NCBI GenBank assembly: GCA_943323725.2
Contig: CALPIW020000011.1
Coordinates: forward strand, 1-15,699
Source of the DNA: Polynucleobacter meluiroseus
GTDB lineage: Bacteria > Verrucomicrobiota > Verrucomicrobiia > Opitutales > UBA953
Reading direction: 5' to 3'
DNA length: 15,699 nucleotides
Part shown: positions 1 to 6,033 of the stretch, in pieces
Numbering within the stretch: position 1 is the stretch's first letter
Layout: the number at the start of each line of letters is the position of its first letter
Translations under genes and position numbers: made by a program
The notes under the pieces: model-generated
What the model was told of the DNA's origin: nothing
What the model saw: only the letters and a program-made list of their open reading frames with translations
The model's database searches: none

Positions 1-462
1 GAGATCTCCTTCATCGCCCGCCGCTCCCTCTTCGACAACCCCGTCTTCGGGTTCGTGATCCGCGCCTGCCATTCCATTCCCGTCGACCGCGGCGAAGCGG
101 ACATCGGCGCGATCCGCGCGGCCTTGGCCGCCCTGGGCGCCGGCGAAGGTCTGCTCATCTTCCCGGAGGGTACGCGCAGCCATGACGGCGTCATCGCCTC
201 GCCCAAGGCCGGGGCCGGTCTCCTCGCCTGCAAGTCGGGCGTACCGGTCGTCCCTATCCATATCCGCGGCGCGCGCGACGTCCTCCCCCGCGGCGCGAAT
301 TTCCCGGTCGGTTCGGCGCGCATCCGCGTCCGCTTCGGCAAGGCGATGCTGCCGGCGGAATACGATCCGGGCGCGGAACATCGCGACCGTTCGATCGAGG
401 CGTCCCGTCGCATCCTGGAGCGTATCAAGTCGCTCCCGGATTGCGCCGAGCCTGGTCTCTGA
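1..462 (+). CDS. plsC: 1-acyl-sn-glycerol-3-phosphate acyltransferase, PlsC family (5' truncated by window edge)
   Basis: The frame is open from base 1 to a TGA at 460-462, so only the last 153 residues are visible. They carry the family's FPEGTRS block (residues 52-58 of the visible part). This is followed by the K-x-G region and the hydrophobic VPVVPIHIRGA strand typical of LPLAT acyltransferases. The upstream catalytic HX4D motif must lie before the window. Such enzymes transfer an acyl chain to lysophosphatidic acid at the inner membrane to give phosphatidic acid, the precursor of the CDP-diacylglycerol used by PssA (encoded at 1849-2742). The gene converges on dnaN with only 9 bp between stop codons and no hairpin terminator there. 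The family call is firm. Exact acceptor specificity (PlsC or another LPLAT such as an ornithine-lipid acyltransferase) cannot be settled from a fragment. Confidence 0.85.
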   Translation, partial: EISFIARRSLFDNPVFGFVIRACHSIPVDRGEADIGAIRAALAALGAGEGLLIFPEGTRSHDGVIASPKAGAGLLACKSGVPVVPIHIRGARDVLPRGANFPVGSARIRVRFGKAMLPAEYDPGAEHRDRSIEASRRILERIKSLPDCAEPGL

Positions 463-471
463 GCCGGTGGC

Positions 472-1599
472 TTACGAAATCCGCTGCGGCATCACGACGC
501 AGAGGAAGTCGTCCTTGAGTCCGCGGATCACGCCCGGGGACATCTCGTCCTTGAACTCGAAATCGATTTCGTCCTCGGTGAGGGCCTTCAGCGGATCGAT
601 GATGTACTGAGGGTTGAACGCGATGTTCACGTCCGGACCTTCGTACTTCACGGCGATCGGCTCATGCGCGTCGCCGCTGTCGGACTTCGCGGAGATCTCG
701 AGATTCTGCGTCTTCTTCGTCACGCTCATCCGGATGGTGTTGTTGCGGTCGTCGGTCATCAGCGCGGCGCGGTTGACGCTCTCGAGGAGCTTCTCGCGTT
801 CGAGGCGCACCTTCGAGCCGGCGTCCTTCGGAATGACCTGGCGGTAGTTCGGATAGTTGCCTTCGACGACCTTGGAGACCAGCTGGATGCGGTCCACGAG
901 GCCTTCCTCGTTCTTCGGGATATCGATGGTGAAGCCGACCTGGCGCTCGTTGTGCGAGACGTGGGCTTCGCCGCCGGACTTCAGCAGGCGCATCAGTTCG
1001 ATGATGGTGCGGGCGGGCAGGATGAGGGCCAGGGCCTTGTCGGTGCCAGCGAGCTTGCGCTCGCACTTGGCGAGACGGCGACCGTCGGTCGCGACGACCG
1101 TGAGCTTGCCTTCCGCGAATTCGAAGAACACGCCGTTGAGGATGTAACGGTTCTCGTCGGAGGACTGCGCGTAGCTGACCTTGCGGAGCATGTCACCGAG
1201 GTCATCCTGATTGATCGAGATGGTCGGTTGTCCGGCGAAATTGGAGATCGGGGGGAACTGGTCGGCCGGGAGGCCGGCGACCTGGAAGACGGAGCTACCG
1301 GAGGTGATCTTCACGCGGTCTTTGCCGGTGAGTTCGACGATGGTGTCGCTGCTCGAGAGGGCGCGGACGATCGGGACGAGTTTCTTGACCGGCAGGGTGA
1401 TCCGACCAGGGGAAGATACGGCGGCCTTGATGCGGCAGCAGATGCCGAGATCGAGGTTGGTGGTGGTGAGCGTCACCGTGTCGCCTTCGGCTTCGATGAG
1501 CACGTTCTGGAGGATCGGCATCGTCGCACGGCTACCGACGACGTTGGTCACGCTCGAGAGGCCGTTGAAAAAGTGATTCCGGTTAACCTTGAACTTCAT
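472..1599 (-). CDS. dnaN: DNA polymerase III beta subunit (sliding clamp)
   Basis: The 375-residue product matches the usual clamp length (about 366-375) and starts with the typical MKFKVNRNHFFNGL. It contains the conserved early segment ATMPILQNVLIEA, the mid-protein ATDGRRLA motif and a C-terminal VVMPQRIS, close to the common VMPMR(L) ending. The clamp is a ring-shaped dimer that encircles DNA and tethers the replicative polymerase and repair partners. I chose the ATG at 1597-1599. A GTG at 1653 would add 18 proline-rich residues that are unlike the family. No Shine-Dalgarno sequence precedes the ATG. dnaN usually follows dnaA, but here the upstream gene is pssA, 249 bp away, and that gap holds DnaA-box-like sites. 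The gene is probably transcribed alone from a promoter in the gap. Confidence 0.97.
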   Translation of the reverse strand: MKFKVNRNHFFNGLSSVTNVVGSRATMPILQNVLIEAEGDTVTLTTTNLDLGICCRIKAAVSSPGRITLPVKKLVPIVRALSSSDTIVELTGKDRVKITSGSSVFQVAGLPADQFPPISNFAGQPTISINQDDLGDMLRKVSYAQSSDENRYILNGVFFEFAEGKLTVVATDGRRLAKCERKLAGTDKALALILPARTIIELMRLLKSGGEAHVSHNERQVGFTIDIPKNEEGLVDRIQLVSKVVEGNYPNYRQVIPKDAGSKVRLEREKLLESVNRAALMTDDRNNTIRMSVTKKTQNLEISAKSDSGDAHEPIAVKYEGPDVNIAFNPQYIIDPLKALTEDEIDFEFKDEMSPGVIRGLKDDFLCVVMPQRIS

Positions 1600-1853
1600 G
1601 ATGACGTCAGAATTGAGCAGAGGCGGGGGCTGAGGCAACCCCTCATTGCCCACATCCCGGCCGACTCTGTCTCTATTCTCTCTTCATTTATAAATACCCG
1701 TAGTATCAGCAGGGGGCGGAAGACCGTACATAGTTCCGCAACACGCTGGTGAGAGGGAGCATCCGTGTCGGCCGCTTCTGTGCCCGAGGGGTGAATAACC
1801 CTCGGCTTGTTCACAGCAGGTCACAGGCACGGGTTGTGCACCGCCTGTTCACA
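1600..1853. other. Candidate chromosomal origin (oriC)-like region: DnaA-box-like cluster plus AT-rich patch upstream of dnaN
   Basis: Bases 1671-1710 are AT-rich (about 35% G+C) and contain TTTATAAAT, a possible unwinding element or the -10 region of a leftward dnaN promoter; I see no good -35. Within 64 bp lie four 9-mers resembling the DnaA box TTATNCACA. They are TTATTCACC (- strand, 1790-1798, one mismatch), TTGTTCACA (+, 1807-1815, one mismatch), TTGTGCACC (+, 1834-1842, two mismatches) and CTGTTCACA (+, 1845-1853, two mismatches, overlapping the pssA stop). Seeing this cluster beside dnaN fits the known dnaA/dnaN-proximal origins, but functional origin status is inference. I see no reading frame of note in this gap. 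Confidence 0.5.
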
Positions 1854-2742
1854 CCTTGGACACCGGCTCATCATCGTCGTCCGGCGCGGGGTCCATTTCG
1901 CTCTTCTTCAGCAAGAAGGCATGACGGAAAAGACTGTAGACGACGTAGCCGAGGAAGACCGCCGGGAACGAGTACTGCGGGTAACGGAAGACCACGGCCC
2001 CCAGGATGATGATCAGGATGAAGCCGCGGGTCTTGGCCCGGGCGGTCCAGTCCAGCTTCTTGAAGCTAGGGAAACGCACGTTGCTGATCATCAGGAAGGA
2101 GATGACCAGCATCACCGGGAGGAGCACCCAGGGCCAGTGCTGCACCGCTTGCTCGAAGGGGTCTTTCTGGCCCGGGGAGACCATCATGTCGGAAAGCACC
2201 AGCACAAGGGAGGCGATCATCCCGGCGGCGGCGGGCGAAGGCAGGCCGACGAAATCGCCCCCGGCGGCACGCTTCTCATTGCCGGGTACCAGGGGGTTGG
2301 TGAGGACGTTGAACCGGGCCAGGCGGACGCCGGCGCAGAGCAGGTAGATGAACGCGAGGAGCCAGGTGACCAACTGGACGTTGGCCGTCACCTCGGGCTT
2401 GATGACCAGGAAGCAGGCCATCAATGCCGGGGCGACGCCGAAGGAAACCGTATCCGCGATGGAATCGAACTCGGCGCCGAAGAGGGATTCGCGCTTGGTG
2501 GCGCGGGCCACCCGCCCGTCAAAAAGATCGCAGACGCAGGCGAAAAGGATGAACCAGACCGCCATATTATAGTGCTCGGCCCGTCCTTCCGGGGTCAGCG
2601 AGGTGAACCGGGCTTCGATGCAGTTCTTGATGGCCAGGAAGCCGCAGAGCATGTTGCCGGCCGTGAACAGGTTCGGCAGCAGGTAGATGCGGGCCGCCTC
2701 CTCAGGCGAAGCATACGGGCGTTTTTCGGGAGGGGTGGTCAC
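1849..2742 (-). CDS. pssA: CDP-diacylglycerol--serine O-phosphatidyltransferase
   Basis: The 297-residue membrane protein carries the full CDP-alcohol phosphatidyltransferase signature: D72, D75-G76, A79-R80, then G89, D93 and D97 with standard spacing. These aspartates bind the metal ions and the CDP-lipid. The N-terminal segment RIYLLPNLFTAGNMLCGF is typical of PssA rather than PgsA. The remainder is mostly hydrophobic, consistent with multiple membrane helices. The enzyme condenses CDP-diacylglycerol with L-serine to phosphatidylserine, the precursor of phosphatidylethanolamine. The start is a GTG at 2740-2742; the next methionine is residue 31, inside the conserved region, so it would be too late. 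Only 2 bp separate it from the upstream RelE-like gene, so the two are almost certainly co-transcribed and probably translationally coupled. The C-terminus is charged (DDDDE). Its last codons overlap a DnaA-box-like 9-mer. Confidence 0.93.
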   Translation of the reverse strand: MTTPPEKRPYASPEEAARIYLLPNLFTAGNMLCGFLAIKNCIEARFTSLTPEGRAEHYNMAVWFILFACVCDLFDGRVARATKRESLFGAEFDSIADTVSFGVAPALMACFLVIKPEVTANVQLVTWLLAFIYLLCAGVRLARFNVLTNPLVPGNEKRAAGGDFVGLPSPAAAGMIASLVLVLSDMMVSPGQKDPFEQAVQHWPWVLLPVMLVISFLMISNVRFPSFKKLDWTARAKTRGFILIIILGAVVFRYPQYSFPAVFLGYVVYSLFRHAFLLKKSEMDPAPDDDDEPVSKV

Positions 2743-2744
2743 GG

Positions 2745-3101
2745 TCAGGACTTCGGGGGTTCGTCGAGGTATTTCCAGAAGCCGCCTTCTTGTTCGATCC
2801 GCGCTTCGTCTTCCGGGAAGGGCAGGTGCGAACGGAACGCGAAGTCGGCGTAGGTGTGCTTATGGAGCACGTAATGGGCAAGCAGCGAGCCTTCGCTGGC
2901 TTCGAAATAGATGCGGAACTCACCGACGCGCAGACGGTGATACGTGTGGCCGCTGCGGCGGACCGTGCCGAGTTCCGAGCTGCCGCGCAGGAGCTCTTCG
3001 GCGGTGAGCGAAGTGAACGCTTCGACGACTTCCATCTGCTCCAAGGTCGGCAGCTTCGCGAGCTCGCGCATCGCCTGGTCGCTGAAATTCACTTGGTACA
3101 T
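2745..3101 (-). CDS. Stand-alone RelE/ParE-superfamily-like protein
   Basis: The 118-residue product begins MYQVNFSDQAMRELAKLP and has the central HRLRVGEFRIYFE strand pair that is the hallmark of RelE/ParE toxins (compare the usual YRIRVGDYRVIYE). A 30-residue acidic tail with FWKYLDEPPKS extends past the normal end of the fold. The R/K-H-R-x-x-Y ending of active RelE is replaced by LHKHTYADF, so nuclease activity is uncertain. RelE-type toxins cleave mRNA at the ribosome and are normally paired with a small antitoxin. None is visible: the upstream neighbour is a phosphatase and the downstream one is pssA, 2 bp away. It starts at ATG 3099-3101, 40 bp after the phosphatase stop, without a clear Shine-Dalgarno. 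It may be a domesticated RelE-fold protein. The fold assignment is fairly sure; the function is not. Confidence 0.75.
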   Translation of the reverse strand: MYQVNFSDQAMRELAKLPTLEQMEVVEAFTSLTAEELLRGSSELGTVRRSGHTYHRLRVGEFRIYFEASEGSLLAHYVLHKHTYADFAFRSHLPFPEDEARIEQEGGFWKYLDEPPKS

Positions 3102-3141
3102 CGGTGTGGTCGAGCAAACGCGGCGGGGGTCGTCACCGCAA

Positions 3142-3609
3142 TCATTCAGTTGCCCGCGCCCACGCCGAGACGAGCCGTAAGGCCTGTTTTTCCACCAAAT
3201 CCAGCACTTTTTCGAAATCGTCGCTTTCGCCGTAATAGGGATCGGGCAAGGCGACGTCGCCGAGGAAGAGCGCCAGCCGATGATGTTGTTCCTGCGGACA
3301 ACGCCGACGGAGTTCGCGCAGGTTGAGTTCGTCGGCGGCGAGGATGAGATCGAATTCGTGGAAATCAGACGCGTGCACTTGGCGGGCGCGGAGGGTCGTC
3401 AGGTCATACCCGCGGTGACGCGCGTGTCGCACCGAGCGCGGATCCGGTGCGTCGCCGATGTGGTAGTTCTCGGTTCCGGCGGAATCGAACTCGATGCGCA
3501 ATCCGGCCTGCCGGGCCTTGACGCGGAGGACCTCTTCCGCCGTCGGTGAACGACAGATGTTACCCATGCAGACCAAGAGCACCCGACGGGGCGGACCGAC
3601 CTTGGCCAC
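3142..3609 (-). CDS. Low-molecular-weight protein tyrosine phosphatase
   Basis: The 155-residue product has the P-loop CMGNICRS near the N-terminus (nucleophile C14, R20, S21; CX5RS pattern) and the general-acid motif DPYYG with D123. The segment SAGTENYHIGDAPDPRSV is also standard for this family. These cytosolic enzymes remove phosphate from phosphotyrosine through a cysteinyl-phosphate intermediate. The fold is shared with arsenate reductases, but the DPYY motif favours phosphatase. The start is a GTG at 3607-3609, 3 bp after the stop of the DUF5069 gene; the first internal methionine sits inside the P-loop and is too late. It is the second gene of the leftward operon. No tyrosine kinase or exopolysaccharide gene lies nearby, so the substrate cannot be guessed. 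Confidence 0.92.
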   Translation of the reverse strand: MAKVGPPRRVLLVCMGNICRSPTAEEVLRVKARQAGLRIEFDSAGTENYHIGDAPDPRSVRHARHRGYDLTTLRARQVHASDFHEFDLILAADELNLRELRRRCPQEQHHRLALFLGDVALPDPYYGESDDFEKVLDLVEKQALRLVSAWARATE

Positions 3610-3612
3610 GGC

Positions 3613-4068
3613 TCAGACCTTGCCGCCGAAGCTCTGGTGGTCGTCCAGATCGAGGACGTCGAACCAGGTGATGATGTCTTCGCGCTTGGCGCCGGCCGGG
3701 GTCGAAGATTGGTACTCGCTCACCTTGGCCCGTCCCCCGGGGGCGCTGGGGGCCCGCTGCTCGTGGAAGGTGCTGAAAGCCGCGATTTCGTAGGCCTGAC
3801 GGGGCTTCTTGGCATTAGCCGTCATCCAGGCGAGGATCTCGCCATCACCTAAACCATTGTCAATCTGAGCCTTAAGGGCATCTGCTTCGATTCCGAGGAA
3901 GTCCAAGACGTTGCGGTCCAGGGAGCATCCGTAGGTATATTCACCATTTTTCCCGGCTTTCGTCGCGCGGGCCTTGTCGATCATGCGAGGGAGGATGACT
4001 AGGCCGCCGAGGCGAACCCGGGGGCTGCGAGGGGGGTGCTGAGTGAGGTCGTAGAGGTCGTGGGCCAT
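3613..4068 (-). CDS. DUF5069 family protein, function unknown
   Basis: The 151-residue product starts MAHDLYDLTQHPPRSPRVRLGG and continues VILPRMIDKARATKAGKNGEYTYGCSLD. It contains GDGEILAWM near the middle and ends with an aspartate-rich ITWFDVLDLDD. I recognise this as the DUF5069 family, seen in Verrucomicrobiota and some other bacteria, with no established function. There is no signal peptide or membrane segment, so it is probably cytoplasmic. I chose the ATG at 4066-4068 because family members begin near the DLT motif; a TTG at 4107 would add 13 residues unlike the family. It is the first gene of the leftward operon with the phosphatase, RelE-like gene and pssA. A possible near-leaderless promoter lies immediately upstream. 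Confidence 0.82.
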   Translation of the reverse strand: MAHDLYDLTQHPPRSPRVRLGGLVILPRMIDKARATKAGKNGEYTYGCSLDRNVLDFLGIEADALKAQIDNGLGDGEILAWMTANAKKPRQAYEIAAFSTFHEQRAPSAPGGRAKVSEYQSSTPAGAKREDIITWFDVLDLDDHQSFGGKV

Positions 4069-4079
4069 AGGTAAGCCCA

Positions 4080-4107
4080 AAATTAGCCCCCTCCCCTGCT
4101 TTCGCAA
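4080..4107 (-). promoter_or_regulatory. Possible promoter of the DUF5069-LMWPTP-relE-pssA operon
   Basis: On the minus strand TTGCGA (4102-4107, four of six matches to the -35 consensus) and TAATTT (4080-4085, weak -10) are separated by 16 bp. The -10 ends 11 bases before the ATG at 4068, which would give a very short leader. Both hexamers are weak, so this is tentative. Confidence 0.3.
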
Positions 4108-4118
4108 GAAAACAGGTT

Positions 4119-4139
4119 ATTTTGGAGGTTTGCCAAAAT
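4119..4139 (+). promoter_or_regulatory. Hairpin over the ribosome-binding site and ATG in front of the hemX-hemA operon
   Basis: A perfect inverted repeat ATTTTGG (4119-4125) / CCAAAAT (4133-4139) encloses a 7-base loop. GGAGG (4124-4128), the only strong Shine-Dalgarno-like sequence near the operon start, spans one arm and the loop. The other arm covers the first two bases of an ATG at 4138-4140. In RNA this would hide both. It could alternatively be a dyad operator in the divergent hemX/DUF5069 gap. The structure is seen directly; a regulatory role is inference. Confidence 0.45.
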
Positions 4140-4194
4140 GTCACACTGCTATTTATTCGGTAGTCATGTTCCCCTTGGCCGCAGCGCTTGCTGA
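4138..4194 (+). CDS. Possible 18-residue leader peptide overlapping the hemX start
   Basis: An ATG at 4138, nine bases after GGAGG, opens an 18-codon frame (MSHCYLFGSHVPLGRSAC) ending at TGA 4192-4194. It overlaps the first codons of hemX in another frame. It has by far the best Shine-Dalgarno spacing at this locus, whereas neither hemX start candidate (TTG 4130, ATG 4166) is well placed. It contains two His and two Cys residues, which is suggestive next to haem genes but proves nothing. It may simply be chance. Confidence 0.22.
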   Translation: MSHCYLFGSHVPLGRSAC

Positions 4195-4993
4195 GCATCC
4201 CCTCACCCGGGAATGCTTGCTGGGTTGTGCCGCCGTCTTTCTGGCGGCCGCTCTCTTGGATGGGCTGGCGGCTAAAGACGCTTCCGGACGCTGGCCGTCC
4301 GCCGGGCTCTGGTTGCTGCGCGGAGGCTGGATCATGCTCACCACGATGCTGGCTTACCAGGGCCTGCGGACCCACGCCTTGCCGATCAGCAGCGCGGCGG
4401 AGCTCCTGCTTTCCATCGCCTGGGGTCTCTCCGGCCTGGCCCTCTTCCTGGACCTGACGTTCACGCATCGTCTGCCGACCTGGGTGATCGCCGGCGCGAC
4501 GACGGCTTGTCTGGTGGCGGCCGCCTTTCTGGGTGTCGTCGGCCAGCCGACCGATCTCACGGACAAGCCGCTGATCGTCATCCATGTCGGCGCCGCCGTC
4601 CTCGCCTACTGCGTGCTCGGCGCGCAGGCGCTGAACTCCGCCGCCTATCTCCTGCAGGATCGCGCGCTCGCCCGACGGGAGTTCGGCGGAATCTACGCCT
4701 TGCTGCCGGCGTTGGTGCCGCTCGACCGGATCGGCGGCCAGCTCATGGGCGCCGCGGTCTGGCTGCTCGGTCTTTCGCTCGTGATCGGCGCCACCGACTG
4801 GGCGCAGCGAGACCTCGCCCTGGTCGCGTTGCCCAAGCTGTCCGCCGCGTTGCTCACCTGGGTCGCCTGCCTCGTCGTCACCGTCCAACGTCGTCGTCAT
4901 CGCCTGGCGGGTTCGGCTTACGCGCGGGCGTCGTTGTTCGTCTTCGTCCCCGCGCTCGTCGCCCTCTATCTCTCGCTCCCCGCCGCCCGATGA
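4166..4993 (+). CDS. hemX: HemX/CcsA-like cytochrome c assembly family membrane protein
   Basis: The 275-residue product is almost entirely hydrophobic, with about eight predicted membrane helices. It has the HemX-type segment IVIHVGAAVLAYCVLGAQALNSAAYLLQ, with a histidine that is a likely haem ligand in CcsA/CcmC proteins. It sits directly before hemA, as hemX does in the Bacillus hemAX locus, where HemX affects GluTR levels. The tryptophan-rich WWD haem-handling motif of true CcsA is degenerate here (WAQRDLALVALPKL), which favours HemX over a cytochrome c synthase. The start is uncertain. TTG 4130 lies one base after GGAGG, too close to use it, so I prefer ATG 4166 although it has no Shine-Dalgarno. 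The stop overlaps the hemA start as ATGA (4990-4993). The exact biochemical role is not known for this family. Confidence 0.8.
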   Translation: MFPLAAALAEHPLTRECLLGCAAVFLAAALLDGLAAKDASGRWPSAGLWLLRGGWIMLTTMLAYQGLRTHALPISSAAELLLSIAWGLSGLALFLDLTFTHRLPTWVIAGATTACLVAAAFLGVVGQPTDLTDKPLIVIHVGAAVLAYCVLGAQALNSAAYLLQDRALARREFGGIYALLPALVPLDRIGGQLMGAAVWLLGLSLVIGATDWAQRDLALVALPKLSAALLTWVACLVVTVQRRRHRLAGSAYARASLFVFVPALVALYLSLPAAR

Positions 4994-6030
4994 GCGAACG
5001 CGTCCGTAATCTCGTGGCGCTCAGCGCCACCCATCGCACCGCCGGCCTCGATGAGCGCGCGGCCTTCACCGTGCCCGCCGGCGGCGCCGAGGCCTTCTAT
5101 GCCGCCGCGCGCGAAGCGGGTCTCGCCGAAGCGGTGCTGCTCGCCACGTGCAACCGGCTCGAAGCCTACGGCGTCGGCGACGAAGCCGCCGCCCTCCATG
5201 TGCGCAGCGCGCTCATCAAGGCGACGGGCGCGGCGCCCGCGGTCCTCGACCAACATCTCCGTCCCGTGCCCGGCCTCGAGGCCGTCGAGCATCTCTTCGC
5301 CGTCGTCTCCGGACTCGAATCCCAGATGGTGGGCGAGGTCGAGATCGCGGGTCAGGTGAAGGACGCCTACGCCGACGCGCTCGCGCGCGGCATGACGGGC
5401 CCGGTGCTGAACCGGGTCTTCCAGCGCGCCTTCCAGGCCGGCGCTTGGGCGCGCACGCACACCGGCATCTCGCAAGGCCAGGTCAGCCTCGGCAACGTCG
5501 CCGTCGAACTCGCGCAACGCGTGTTCGGCTCGCTCGATGAGGCCCGCGTGCTGGTGCTCGGTACCGGCGATGTCGGCCGGCAGGTCGTGCAGGCCCTCGT
5601 CTCGCGCGGGGCCGCGCAGGTCTCCGTCGCCTCCCGCACGTTCGAGAACGCCCGCGTGCTCGCCGAAGAGTTCGCCGGTTCCTCCCTCACGCTCGCCGAC
5701 GCGCTCCGGCAGGCGCACACGCATGACGTGATCGTCGGCTGCGCCACGGTGGAACGCGCCCTCCTCGACGCCGTCGCCCTCCGCGAGTCCGTCGCCCGCC
5801 GTCAAGGCCGCCCGCTGCTCCTCGTGGATCTCGGCGTGCCGCGTAACTTCGACGTCGCGGCCCGCTCGCTCGAAGGCGCCTACCTCTGCGACCTCGACGA
5901 CCTCGCGGCGGTCTCCAACGCCAACCTCAAGGCGCGCCTCGCCGAAGTGGATCGCGCCCGCGCGGCCCTCGCCGAGAAGGCGGCGCGCGCCTGGGGCGCC
6001 GCCAACCACCAAGCCTCCCCGGAAGCCTGA
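4990..6030 (+). CDS. hemA: Glutamyl-tRNA reductase, short form lacking the dimerisation domain
   Basis: The enzyme reduces Glu-tRNA(Glu) to glutamate-1-semialdehyde, the first committed step of C5-pathway tetrapyrrole synthesis. The catalytic domain has LATCNRLEAY with nucleophile C54, and EHLFAVVSGLES with H101. The GEVEIAGQVK block that follows matches the conserved GEPQILGQVK. A Rossmann NADPH domain follows with GTGDVG at 191-196 and LLVDLGVPRNFD near 277-288. The protein ends at residue 346, just after the start of the spinal helix (DLDDLAAVSNANLKARL). Typical GluTRs are about 420-450 residues with a C-terminal helical dimerisation domain, which is missing. The next gene begins 3 bp later, so there is no room for a frameshifted remainder. 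The start ATG 4990 overlaps the hemX stop by 4 bp. The same frame runs open upstream to about 4507 inside hemX, but that part is not hemA. Confidence 0.93.
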   Translation: MSERVRNLVALSATHRTAGLDERAAFTVPAGGAEAFYAAAREAGLAEAVLLATCNRLEAYGVGDEAAALHVRSALIKATGAAPAVLDQHLRPVPGLEAVEHLFAVVSGLESQMVGEVEIAGQVKDAYADALARGMTGPVLNRVFQRAFQAGAWARTHTGISQGQVSLGNVAVELAQRVFGSLDEARVLVLGTGDVGRQVVQALVSRGAAQVSVASRTFENARVLAEEFAGSSLTLADALRQAHTHDVIVGCATVERALLDAVALRESVARRQGRPLLLVDLGVPRNFDVAARSLEGAYLCDLDDLAAVSNANLKARLAEVDRARAALAEKAARAWGAANHQASPEA

Positions 6031-6033
6031 ACC

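Noticed and set aside
1602..1609. TGACGTCA palindrome just before the dnaN start
   Set aside because: An 8-bp palindrome is too short to call a binding site in bacteria without a repeat or known regulator.
664..1752. A 362-codon plus-strand frame opposite dnaN
   Set aside because: The translation is Asp/Glu/Ala/Val-rich without motifs and is fully antisense to dnaN.
1807..2853. A 348-codon plus-strand frame opposite pssA
   Set aside because: His/Gly/Asp-rich shadow of a membrane-protein gene; pssA carries the complete CDP-alcohol phosphatidyltransferase signature.
4507..4989. In-frame N-terminal extension of hemA into hemX
   Set aside because: The extension is Arg/Pro-rich and unlike GluTR; the family start MSERVRNLVALSATHR follows an ATGA overlap at 4990.
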